This document shows, in pieces, positions 17,401 to 24,214 of a stretch of 64,000 nt of DNA. Every line of letters starts with the position of its first letter. Positions within the stretch are counted from its first letter, which is position 1. The stretch covers positions 14,510-78,509 of the forward strand of contig JBBSHJ010000002.1 in assembly GCA_038253135.1 (NCBI GenBank), given 5' to 3'. The stretch comes from JBBSHJ01 sp038253135. Lineage in GTDB: Bacteria; Actinomycetota; Actinomycetes; Mycobacteriales; QHCD01. The notes beneath the pieces were generated by a model. That model was not told where the DNA came from. It ran no database searches and worked only from the letters and a program-made list of their open reading frames with translations. The position numbers were made by a program, and so were the translations under genes.

Positions 17401-18681
17401 CAGCCAGCGCAGCCAGGCCCAGTCCTCCGGCCGGTCGACGAGCACGGCCAGGCCCAGGTCGTCCGGGCTGTGCAGCACCGCGGCCTGGGCGATGAGCGAG
17501 CGGGTCAGCCCCAGCACCGGCCCGGCGGGACCGGCGATGCCGAGCACGCCGCAGTCGACGAGCGGCACGACGACGGGCACGTCGGGCAATACGGGTACGC
17601 CGTCCGCGCGCCCCTCGACGGGCACCCGGGCGGGAAGGTCGGCCGTGCCGATCCGCAGCACCAGCGCGTCGGGGTCGGTCCGCCGCCGCTCCCAGATCCG
17701 CTGGGTCGGGCGGTCCGCGATCCGGCGCAGGACCGCGAGATCCGGTGCCGCGGACCGGCGGGCCCGACGCTCTCGGGTGAGGGCAGCGGCGAGCGCGTCC
17801 TCGGCCGCCGCGGTCGCGGCGGCGTACTCGGCCCGGTCGCGGCGGCGGCCGCGGCGGGCGCCGCGCCGCTCGCTCCAAGCGTTGCCGAGCACCATGACCG
17901 GCGAGAGCAGCATGAACAGCAGGTAGAGCGGCGAGCGCATCCACCAGGCGAGCGCGCCACCGAGGACCAGCGGTGCGAGGGCGCTCACCAGCGGGACCGC
18001 CGCGGTGGTACGCCGCGCGGGCTCGCTCGGGACCACGATCGCGCCGGCATCGCCGGGCCCGGCCAGCCGGGGCGGACGGCGTACCGTCGCCGCCCCGTCG
18101 GGCCGCGCCACCACCGTGGCGGGCGGGTCGTCGGTGCCGGCCACGGTGAGCGTGGTGCGGCCGACGCGGATCCGGGCGTCGGCCGGCACCGGCGTCTCGG
18201 TGCCGCCGGGCAGCCGTACGCCGTCCAACGTGCTGCCGTTGGTCGAGCCCAGGTCCCAGCAGGAGATGCCGTCGGGCTCGGTCAGGATGGCGAGATGCCG
18301 GCGGGAGACGTCGGGATCGTCGATCACCAGGTCGGCGGTGTGGTCGCGCCCGATCACGACGACCGTGCCCGGTCGCAGGTCCCGGGCCGCGCCGGCGTCC
18401 GGGCCGCCGACCACGAGCAGCGCCAGCACCCCGGCGGGACGGGGGGAGCGCGGGCCGGGCCGGCCGACGCCGAGCAGGCAGCCCGACCTGATCGCGGCGG
18501 TGCCGAGGGCACAGTCGCTGCCGAGCCGGGTCGTGCCGGAGAAGATCGGAGCGCCCGGCCGACCGGCGATCGCCGTCAACCGGCCGGCCACCTCGCCGAG
18601 CGTGGCACCCGGGGGCGCGTCAATCGTGACATCGCCGGATCCGCCTTCCACGGACGAGACCAGCGTTACGGTGATGCGCAC
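14479..18681 (-). CDS. Type VII secretion FtsK/SpoIIIE ATPase with FHA domain (EssC/EccC-like)
   Basis: A 1400-residue membrane ATPase starting at GTG 18681. Order of parts: an N-terminal ubiquitin-like/YukD-like stretch, an FHA phosphothreonine-binding domain at about residues 104-153 (VVIGRDHTADLVIDDPDVSR, WDLGSTNGSTLDG), two transmembrane helices around 230-270, then three FtsK-type ATPase modules. The first has a full Walker A (GTTGAGKS, about residue 622) and Walker B (LVLVVDEFATL). The second (GAARTGRT, about 950) and third (GPPGSGRST, about 1234) have Arg in place of the P-loop Lys. This layout is that of Firmicute-like EssC. The divergent WXG100 gene is its likely substrate. EccB, EccD, EccE and mycosin genes are absent nearby. 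Confidence 0.9.
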   Translation of the reverse strand: MRITVTLVSSVEGGSGDVTIDAPPGATLGEVAGRLTAIAGRPGAPIFSGTTRLGSDCALGTAAIRSGCLLGVGRPGPRSPRPAGVLALLVVGGPDAGAARDLRPGTVVVIGRDHTADLVIDDPDVSRRHLAILTEPDGISCWDLGSTNGSTLDGVRLPGGTETPVPADARIRVGRTTLTVAGTDDPPATVVARPDGAATVRRPPRLAGPGDAGAIVVPSEPARRTTAAVPLVSALAPLVLGGALAWWMRSPLYLLFMLLSPVMVLGNAWSERRGARRGRRRDRAEYAAATAAAEDALAAALTRERRARRSAAPDLAVLRRIADRPTQRIWERRRTDPDALVLRIGTADLPARVPVEGRADGVPVLPDVPVVVPLVDCGVLGIAGPAGPVLGLTRSLIAQAAVLHSPDDLGLAVLVDRPEDWAWLRWLPHLDADEPAVAGDGAGSARLLGEMLRVIDGRERARPAGPQWPGPRTLVIASGRVLAEPAFATLLRRGPEVGIHALCLGRSVNVLPAACGGVAVVAGETGGEMLLHRAGTDPIAGVTIDALGTEPAERIARRLAPLRDLGADESGGLPARSRLLDLLGALPGDAVATGASARFVLGESAAGPLVLDLARHGPHVLIAGTTGAGKSELLQTMIASLAVANAPDRLAFVLIDYKGGAAFRDCARLPHTAGMVTDLDPHLTERAIVSLSAELRRRERVLADAGVPDIDALWARSADGARMPPRLVLVVDEFATLADELPDFVDGLVGIAMRGRSLGIHLVLATQRPGGVVSPLIRANTNLRIALRVTDAAESADVIDGPDAAAISAATPGRAVARIGAEGVVAFQTAHVGAPLRRRSSRSVDVRRVAWPPDRAGADPDAGIGDPGRTDLADLVDRIRASTTARARRPWLPPLPRVVTERDLPAAEMPAGDLPEPTRLPFALADRPAEQRRTTVEVDLAAGTGLLIAGAARTGRTTALRTLAIAAAGRLGPEDLHVYLLDCAGGGLRPITALPHCGAYCDREDPARGERLLARLGDELDRRKAVLAAGGFGSPAEQRAARATGAILPYQLLLLDGWDGFMAAYDGLDAGPAVESLHKLIREGPGAGLIVAVAGDRAALTARVPTTLGTRIALALPDRSDYGLLGIRPRQVPIDLPPGRGLLAESATEVQILAPAPGHSQAASLRALAESSAPPAAGRGPIRLVPLPERVPAGTLSAARRDGPLQVVLGLGGDTADPVTVDLDGDGPGFLIAGPPGSGRSTALSRFATELARAGVRVVVIAPPRSPLGACSPLVTVPAGAGDAIDRLDDALAATTGPAAILVDDVELIGDLPLGERITGLMQARAVLVVAAGHGEGIARSYRGLGAALRQAGAGLLLAPVPADGELLGVRLPRRRPSPVPGRGVLVVRRHVVPVQVAAD

Positions 18682-18812
18682 CCCGTGAGTGTGTCCAAGG
18701 TCCGCCGCCGGTACGGCGCGTTGTCCACAGGCTGTGAATGCGGCCAGCGGGGGCAGCGGGTATTTGTCTAGCTTCGGGACGTCGTGTTCTTGCGATGTCC
18801 TCAGGAGGGGTC

Positions 18813-19112
18813 ATGTCGGATCAGGGAATTGTCGTCACGCCGGAAATGCTCAGCGAGCACGCCTCATACGTTCATTCCACGGCTGGGCAGATCACCAGTC
18901 TCGTCGGCGGAATGGGCAGCCGTATGACGCAGCTCGCGGCCAGCAACTGGCGCGGCGGCGCGAGCACCCGGGCGCTGCAGCTGCACGAGGAGATCAAGAA
19001 ACACCACAGTGCGATCATTCAAGCGACCAATGAGTTCGGGCAGCTGATTTCGCGGTCGGCGACGCTTTATGCCGAGAACGAGCAGAATGTCGGTCGCATG
19101 TTCATCGCCTGA
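18813..19112 (+). CDS. WXG100 family type VII secretion target
   Basis: A 99-residue protein from ATG 18813 with a strong ribosome site AGGAGGGG. It has the length and helical-hairpin form of ESAT-6/CFP-10 proteins: helix 1 (SEHASYVHSTAGQITSLVGGM), the turn with the W-x-G motif (NWRGGAS), and helix 2 (RALQLHEEIKKHHSAIIQA). The C-terminus contains YAENEQNVGRMF, which fits the YxxxD/E secretion signal (YAENE). It is divergent from the FHA/FtsK ATPase gene by 131 nt, so it is probably exported by that machine. Only one WXG100 gene is present, suggesting a homodimer rather than the EsxA/EsxB pair. Confidence 0.93.
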   Translation: MSDQGIVVTPEMLSEHASYVHSTAGQITSLVGGMGSRMTQLAASNWRGGASTRALQLHEEIKKHHSAIIQATNEFGQLISRSATLYAENEQNVGRMFIA

Positions 19113-19133
19113 GCGGCCGGGCGGCCGGTCTGC

Positions 19134-19139
19134 GACAAT
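19134..19139 (+). promoter_or_regulatory. -10 box GACAAT, probable leaderless start of the DCC gene
   Basis: GACAAT is followed by exactly 6 nt and the ATG at 19146, with no ribosome site between. The same -10/N6/start spacing recurs at many genes in this window. Confidence 0.45.
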
Positions 19140-19145
19140 GTCTGG

Positions 19146-19523
19146 ATGAGCGGTCGAGGTGTCCTTGTTTTCGATGGCGACTGCGGATTCTGCACGTCCT
19201 CGGCGCGGTTTGTCGACCGGCGGGTCCGGCCCGATGCGGATGTCGTCCCGTGGCAGGCGGCTGACCTGACGGCCTTGGGCATCACCGCCGAGCAGGCCCG
19301 CGCCGCGGTCCAATGGGTGGCGCCGGACGGTGCCGTCAGCTCGGGCAGCGACGCGATCGCAGCCGCGCTGCGCAGTGCCGGTGCGCCCTGGCCCGTGTTG
19401 GGCCGGGTGCTGGTGCTGCCGCTGGTGTCGGTGCTGGCGCGGGCGGCGTACCGCGTGGTGTCGGCCAACCGGCAACGGTTGCCCGGGGCTACGCCGGCGT
19501 GCTCCGGCCGGGACGTCAGGTGA
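19146..19523 (+). CDS. DCC family thiol-disulfide oxidoreductase-like protein (DUF393)
   Basis: 125 residues from ATG 19146. The protein opens with VLVFDGDCGFCTSSARFVDR, the DxDCGFC motif that names this family and places a CxxC pair at a thioredoxin-like active site. The middle holds the conserved SGSDAIAAALRSAG and the C-terminus the hydrophobic VLGRVLVLPLVSVLARAAYRVVSANR. Function is not established; members are usually called predicted thiol-disulfide oxidoreductases. The last 8 bases overlap the 3' end of the convergent kinase-like gene. Confidence 0.9.
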   Translation: MSGRGVLVFDGDCGFCTSSARFVDRRVRPDADVVPWQAADLTALGITAEQARAAVQWVAPDGAVSSGSDAIAAALRSAGAPWPVLGRVLVLPLVSVLARAAYRVVSANRQRLPGATPACSGRDVR

Positions 19524-20521
19524 CCGGGTCCGCGCCGCGGGCGCCCTCGCCCGGCAGCATCGACCGGACCGACGCGAGCCAGGGCTGCTCGTTCGGGCTG
19601 CCGAGCGCCCTCGCGGCCGATTGGATGCTGCCGCGCAGGATGAGCAGCCGCAGCCATCCGCGCTCGACCTTGCCCAAGACGACCTCTTGGCCGTAGCCGG
19701 CCAGGAATTCCGCACGGGCGGCCGAGGAAATCGGTCTCCAGTGGTGGTAGCCGGTGCCGAGGTGCACGGCGCTCCAGGCCACATCTTCGACGCGACGACC
19801 GGGTCGCGTCTCCTCCAGATCGAGCACGGCGCTGATCCGCTCGTCGTGCCAGAGGATGTTCGCCGCTCGGAAGTCGGTGTTGATCAGCTGCGTCGCCACA
19901 CCGTCGGCGGCGACGCCGGCCGCCAGGTGGTCGGCCGCGGAGATCGCGGATGCGAGCGTCGGCTCATCGATGTCATCCGGCGGCCAGCCGGATGACATCG
20001 ATGTGATCGAGGTGGTCCTGGCGATCGCGTCGGACCGCGGGTATTCGGCCAGGGCGCGGTGCAGGCGGCCGAGCACGATGCCGGCGGCCCGGGCCTGGCA
20101 GGGACCGTCCGGATCGAGCAACTTCCCGGGAAAGATGCGCTGCAGGCCGACGGAAAAGGTGATCGCATTGCACCTGCCGGTCACCGGATCGGGCCGGCAC
20201 CGGGACCGAGACGGGGACGCCGCGCTCGGGCAGCCAGGCCGTGAGGTCGGCGAGGGCGAGCAGGCGATCGTGCGCGCCCGGATACGCACACGCCTTGGTG
20301 AGGAATTCGCCGTCTTCGCCGGCCAGCCAGAAGATCAGGTTTCCGGCGCTGATCGCCAACCGGTCCACCCGGCGGACGGTGATGCCGTAGCCGTCGGCGA
20401 GCTGGGCCTTGATCCACTGCTGCGCCTCGTCCGGATCGGCGAAACGAAACCGGTTTTGCAGTGCCGTAACGGGATCGGCCGTCTCCCAGAGCATTGTCAC
20501 CGGGGGATCTGAATTCGTCAT
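19516..20521 (-). pseudogene. Aminoglycoside phosphotransferase (APH/choline kinase)-like gene with a frameshift
   Basis: Two overlapping minus-strand frames encode successive parts of one APH-fold kinase. The first (from ATG 20521) gives the N-lobe, MLWETADPVTALQNRFRF through GNLIFWLAGEDGEFLTKACA to AWLPERGVPVSVPVPARSG. The second supplies SVGLQRIFPGKLLD, the catalytic loop LINTDFRAANILWHD, the metal aspartate in ISAVLDLEETRPGR and a normal C-terminus ending at 19516. Homology passes from one frame to the other between about 20155 and 20200, which requires a single-base indel. It is either a real pseudogene or an assembly error. The likely role of an intact version would be phosphorylation of a small hydroxyl substrate. 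A TAATAT box lies 7 nt before the ATG. Confidence 0.75.
19966..20003. repeat. 15-bp perfect inverted repeat inside the kinase-like pseudogene
   Basis: Arms catcgatgtcatccg (19966-19980) and cggatgacatcgatg (19989-20003) are separated by 8 nt. It lies within coding sequence (residues near SMSSGWPPDDIDE), so it is not a terminator in the usual place. It could form a strong hairpin in RNA or single-stranded DNA. Confidence 0.6.
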
Positions 20522-20528
20522 GTACGTG

Positions 20529-20534
20529 ATATTA
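20529..20534 (-). promoter_or_regulatory. -10 box TAATAT before the kinase-like gene
   Basis: On the minus strand TAATAT is followed by 7 nt and the ATG at 20521, with no ribosome site. It lies in one of the few A/T-rich patches of the window (20522-20580). Confidence 0.5.
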
Positions 20535-20680
20535 CCTGACTGGAATAGTACTCTTCAAATGTTTCATCTACAGGGTGGACAATGGTGACGCTCAGTGAAT
20601 TCCGTGGCCGCATTCGTTGGAACGCTGTGCGGCGGCGTAAGCTTCGAGCGATCGGGCCGGTGCTTTTCCCAGAGACACGG

Positions 20681-20686
20681 TAAATT
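20681..20686 (+). promoter_or_regulatory. -10 box TAAATT, probable leaderless start of the FG-GAP gene
   Basis: TAAATT is followed by exactly 6 nt (tacata) and the ATG at 20693. No ribosome site is visible in the preceding 20 bases. Confidence 0.5.
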
Positions 20687-20692
20687 TACATA

Positions 20693-22192
20693 ATGAGCCC
20701 CCTTTTGCGGCGGTCCCGGATTCGCCGGCCGCTGGCCGTCCTCGCGCTGTCTGGGGGCCTCGTTGCGGGAGCGATCGCGCCGCTCGGTGCCGGCGCCGCA
20801 TCCGCGTCGCCGAGCCCGATCCAGACGACCAGATGGTCCACGCCGACATACAACCCGCGCTACACCTGGGATGTGCCCGGCGAGCAGTTCTCGTCCCCAT
20901 CAGTGCTTTATTACAACGGAAAGACCTACGTCACCGCTGGATTTCCGAACGGGCACATTTACGTCTGGAATGCGTTGACCGGCGGGCGAGTGCTGGATCG
21001 CTACGTCGGCCCCGGCGTCATCGACGCCGCACCGACCATCGTCGACTTTTACCACGACGGCCTTCCCGACATCGTCACCCAGGACACCAATGGCGACGTC
21101 GTCGGCTTCACGCTGAGAAACAAGACGATCTTCAAGGCGAAGTCCGGAGTCGCGTCGTCCAAGCATCCGGGAAACTTCTCCGCCACCAAAATCTTCGACG
21201 TCAACAAGGACGGCCACCTGGACGTGATCCAGACCAGCTGGGACGGCCGACTGCACATCTGGGACGGTCGATACCTGAACGGCGCCCGGTCGACCCGTGA
21301 GTTGCCCGGATTCCCCTACGTCGCCCAGGACACGATCTGGTCGTCTCCTGTCATCGCCGACCTCAACCACGATGGTCGCTGGGACGTCGTCTTCGGTTAC
21401 GACTGCGACGGCGTCTACGGGCAGCGCTGCTACAAGGTCCGCAACTACTACAACCGCGGCGGGTATGTCACGGCGATCAACACGGTCGGCCCGTACCGCG
21501 GCGAACCGCTCTACGGCTGGCCGCGGTTCGTGCACAACCAGACCGTCTGGTCGAGCCCGGCCATCACCGATCTCAACCGTGACGGGAAGCTCGACGTCGT
21601 CGTCGGCACCGGAAACATGATGACGGGCGGGCAGGAAGTGCTCGCCTACGACCACCAGGGAAATTATGTGAACGGCTGGCCGGTGAAGACCGCGGGGCGG
21701 ACCACCGGATCGCCTGCCGTCGGCGACCTAGACGGCGACGGGAAGGTCGAGGTCGTGGAGGCCGACGACAGCGGCTACCTGTACGTCTTCAACAGCAACG
21801 GCACTCGGCGCTTCGTCAAGTGCGTCACCAACAGCCGGACCGGCTGCGGCACGACGCGCTTTCACCCGCATGCGAGCCCGATCATCGCCAACGTCCTCGG
21901 TGCGAGGGGCCACCAGCAGGTCATCGTCGGCGGCGAGCAGCATCTTTACGTCTTCGACGGATCGGGCACGGAGCGGTATCGCGGGATGTTGTGGTGGACC
22001 GATCGACCCGTCCGCAGCGTGCCCTTCACCGCGGCTCCCACGTATGCCGCCGTACCCGGTCGTACCTCGACCATCTACGTCGCCGCCGGTGAGTCGACCT
22101 TCGGTGAGATCTTCGGCTGGAGCCTCGGCACCAACTACTCCGCGTCGGCGTGGCCGACGTTCCAGCGGACCTTCGCGCACGCCGGCCGGTAG
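20693..22192 (+). CDS. Secreted FG-GAP/VCBS-repeat beta-propeller protein
   Basis: 499 residues. A signal peptide (RRPLAVLALSGGLVAGAIAPLGAGAASA) is followed by about seven repeats that pair a strand such as SSPVIADLNHDGRWDVVFG or SSPAITDLNRDGKLDVVVG with a short loop. The DxNxDGxxD/DLDGDGKVEVV loops are calcium-binding FG-GAP/VCBS motifs, at about residues 118-126, 165-173, 223-231, 293-301 and 342-350. Interspersed GHIYVWN, GRLHIWDG, GYLYVFNSNG strands are typical of propeller blades. Such proteins act outside the cell as adhesins or sugar-binding scaffolds. The fold is secure; the ligand is unknown. It stands alone, with a probable leaderless promoter just upstream. Confidence 0.88.
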   Translation: MSPLLRRSRIRRPLAVLALSGGLVAGAIAPLGAGAASASPSPIQTTRWSTPTYNPRYTWDVPGEQFSSPSVLYYNGKTYVTAGFPNGHIYVWNALTGGRVLDRYVGPGVIDAAPTIVDFYHDGLPDIVTQDTNGDVVGFTLRNKTIFKAKSGVASSKHPGNFSATKIFDVNKDGHLDVIQTSWDGRLHIWDGRYLNGARSTRELPGFPYVAQDTIWSSPVIADLNHDGRWDVVFGYDCDGVYGQRCYKVRNYYNRGGYVTAINTVGPYRGEPLYGWPRFVHNQTVWSSPAITDLNRDGKLDVVVGTGNMMTGGQEVLAYDHQGNYVNGWPVKTAGRTTGSPAVGDLDGDGKVEVVEADDSGYLYVFNSNGTRRFVKCVTNSRTGCGTTRFHPHASPIIANVLGARGHQQVIVGGEQHLYVFDGSGTERYRGMLWWTDRPVRSVPFTAAPTYAAVPGRTSTIYVAAGESTFGEIFGWSLGTNYSASAWPTFQRTFAHAGR

Positions 22193-22246
22193 CCGCCCGG
22201 ACCGGTCCGCGCCGGTGTCGGACCGATCGGCGATACTGGCCGCAGG

Positions 22247-23131
22247 ATGAGCATCGACCTGCACACGCACTCGACCGCGTCCGACGGCACGGTGCCGCCC
22301 GCGGACCTGATGGCCGCCGCACCGGCCGCCGGGGTCTCGGTGATCGCCCTGACCGACCATGACTCGACCGGTGGCTGGGACGAGGCCGCGACGGCGCTGC
22401 CGCCCGGGCTGACCCTCGTGCCCGGCGCGGAGATCTCCTGCCGCTACCCGGTCCCCGTCGCCGGGGGCGGCACCACCCGGGTCGCGGTGCACCTGCTCGC
22501 GCTGCTCTTCGACCGCGCCGAGCCGGCCTTCGCCGCCGCGCGCGAGTCGCTGCGGGTCAGCCGGTCGTCCCGCGGCCGGCGCATCGTCGGTCGACTGCAG
22601 CAGGCCGGGTACGACGTCGACTGGGCCCGGGTCCGGGCGCTGGCGGCCGGCGCCCCGGTCGGGCGTCCGCACCTTGCCCGCGCGCTGGTCGAGATCGGCG
22701 CGGTCCGCGACGTGCCGGAGGCGTTCGTCCGCCTGCTCGAGAGCACCGGCCCCTACTACGAGCCCAAGGCCGACCTCGACGCCGTACACGCGATCGAGAT
22801 GGTGCGGGCCGCCGGCGGCGTGCCCGTGCTGGCGCATCCGTTCGCACGCCGGCGCGGCCCGTGCGTCGACCGCGCGGCGATCGCCGTCATGCGCGATGCG
22901 GGCCTGCTGGGCATCGAGGTCGATCATCCCGATCATGACCCGACGGCACGGGCCGACGCGGCCGCCATCGCCGGCGCGCTCGGCCTCATCGGCACCGGCT
23001 CCAGCGATTATCACGGCACCAACAAGCCGACCGCCCTCGGCATCGAGACGACCGCCCCGGCGGCCTACTACCGCATCGTCGACGCGGCCGGCGGGGTCCG
23101 CCCGATCACCGCGATCGCGTGCCGGCCATGA
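22247..23131 (+). CDS. PHP domain metal-dependent phosphoesterase (TrpH/YciV-like)
   Basis: 294 residues. All PHP metal-ligand motifs are visible: LHTHSTASDGT (residues 5-15), LTDHDSTGGWDEA, PGAEISCRY, HLLALLF, VLAHPFARR, EVDHPDHD and GTGSSDYHGTNK at the end. Members of this group (E. coli YciV/RNase AM, Chromobacterium 3',5'-nucleoside bisphosphatase) hydrolyse short RNA or pAp from the 5' end; this protein has the insertion and length of that subgroup. It is cytoplasmic. Its stop overlaps the start of the downstream nuclease gene (ATGA), which hints at a joint role in nucleic-acid processing. Exact substrate is inference. Confidence 0.9.
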   Translation: MSIDLHTHSTASDGTVPPADLMAAAPAAGVSVIALTDHDSTGGWDEAATALPPGLTLVPGAEISCRYPVPVAGGGTTRVAVHLLALLFDRAEPAFAAARESLRVSRSSRGRRIVGRLQQAGYDVDWARVRALAAGAPVGRPHLARALVEIGAVRDVPEAFVRLLESTGPYYEPKADLDAVHAIEMVRAAGGVPVLAHPFARRRGPCVDRAAIAVMRDAGLLGIEVDHPDHDPTARADAAAIAGALGLIGTGSSDYHGTNKPTALGIETTAPAAYYRIVDAAGGVRPITAIACRP

Positions 23132-24003
23132 CGCCCGCCCAGCTGGGGCTGCCCGGCATGCCCGAGCCGCTCTTCGCCTGCACGCCCACCAAGCTCGCGA
23201 CCTACCGCGACTGCCCACGGCGCTACCGGATGACCTACGTCGATCGGCCCGCGCCGAGGCGCGGCGGCGCGTTCGCGCACAACTCGATGGGCGCCGCCTG
23301 TCACAACGCCCTCAAGCAATGGTGGGACCTTCCGCCAGGGCGGCGTACCCCCGCCGCGGGCGGCACGCTGCTGGACGGCGCCTGGACGGACGAGGGATTC
23401 CGCGACCCGCAGCAGTCCGCTTCCTGGCGCGGCCGGGCGCGGCGGTGGGTCGCGGACTACACCCGCGGGCTCGACCCGAGGGTCCAGCCGCCGGGCATCG
23501 AGCGGCAGGTGGCCGCGACGACCGGCCGGCTGGCGATCAGCGGGCGCGTCGACCGCGTCGATGAGCGCGACGGTGAGCTCGTCGTCGTCGACTACAAGAC
23601 CGGCCGCCGCGAGCTCGGCACCGACGATGCGCGCGGATCGCAGTCGCTCGCGTTCTACGTGCTCGGCGTACGCCGCACGATGCACCGCCCGTGCACCCAG
23701 GTGGAGTTGCACCACCTGCCGTCCGGGCGGGTCGCGTCGTTCAGCCACGACGACGCGTCGCTGGCCCGGCAGGTACGCCGCGCCGAGCAGACCGCCGCCG
23801 ACATCATCACGGCGACCGACACGGCGGCCGGCGGCGGGCCGCCGGACGAGGTCTTCCCGGCGCGGCCCGGTGCGCAGTGCGGCTGGTGCGACCTTCGGGC
23901 GCATTGCCGGGAGGGCGCGGCGGCGAGCCGGGCGCGGGAGCCGTGGTCGGGCCTGCCCGACGTCGACTCCGATCAGCCGCAGGACAGGGTGCAGACGGCC
24001 TAA
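23128..24003 (+). CDS. PD-(D/E)XK nuclease of the RecB/Cas4 family with iron-sulfur cysteines
   Basis: 291 residues from ATG 23128, coupled by a 4-nt overlap to the PHP gene. The N-terminus ACTPTKLATYRDCPRRYRMTYV is the RecB-nuclease entry motif with the first cluster cysteine. GRVDRVDERDGELVVVDYKTGR carries the catalytic aspartate and the D-x-K (VVDYKTG) pair; the QSLAFYVLGVRR helix holds the conserved QxxxY. The C-terminal CGWCDLRAHC supplies three more cysteines (C-x2-C-x5-C), so together they form a 4Fe-4S staple as in AddB and Cas4. Stand-alone actinobacterial members are of unknown role, probably DNA repair. There is no CRISPR locus nearby, so a Cas4 role is unlikely. Confidence 0.88.
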   Translation: MTPAQLGLPGMPEPLFACTPTKLATYRDCPRRYRMTYVDRPAPRRGGAFAHNSMGAACHNALKQWWDLPPGRRTPAAGGTLLDGAWTDEGFRDPQQSASWRGRARRWVADYTRGLDPRVQPPGIERQVAATTGRLAISGRVDRVDERDGELVVVDYKTGRRELGTDDARGSQSLAFYVLGVRRTMHRPCTQVELHHLPSGRVASFSHDDASLARQVRRAEQTAADIITATDTAAGGGPPDEVFPARPGAQCGWCDLRAHCREGAAASRAREPWSGLPDVDSDQPQDRVQTA

Positions 24004-24071
24004 CCGCCCGGTCATCCCGGGCCCGGTATGGCACCGATTGATAACGGTCTTCCGCGCACCACTTCCGTCAC

Positions 24072-24100
24072 TTGACACCAGGGGAGCGACTTCGTACGGT
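24072..24100 (+). promoter_or_regulatory. Promoter TTGACA-N17-TACGGT for the cluster A glycosidase operon
   Basis: TTGACA at 24072-24077 and TACGGT at 24095-24100 are separated by 17 bp, close to the housekeeping consensus. The predicted start (about 24106-24108) lies just before the palindrome at 24114-24125, leaving a leader of about 107 nt before the ATG at 24215. Confidence 0.65.
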
Positions 24101-24113
24101 CCTGACACACCAG

Positions 24114-24125
24114 TGAAGCGCTTCA
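24114..24125. promoter_or_regulatory. LacI-type operator palindrome
   Basis: tgaagcgcttca is a perfect 12-bp palindrome with the central CG of LacI/GalR-family operators. It sits immediately after the predicted transcription start of the glycosidase-PhyH unit, where a bound repressor would block initiation. The LacI gene at 28184 in the same cluster is the best candidate regulator. Confidence 0.65.
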
Positions 24126-24214
24126 ATCCGAGCGGTTCAGCAGGTGATTCGACCCCCGCTCTCGGCGGGACGGTCCCGGCCGGGCCGGGACTCGGGCGGG
24201 AGGAAACGGTCCTG

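Noticed and set aside
19966..20003. Rho-independent terminator
   Set aside because: The hairpin is inside coding sequence on both readings and no T-run follows.
20592..20900. A 102-residue minus-strand gene
   Set aside because: It overlaps the signal-peptide region of the secreted propeller gene and shows no protein-like pattern.
23128..24003. Cas4 of a CRISPR system
   Set aside because: Motifs fit the wider RecB/AddB group equally and no cas genes or repeats are present.
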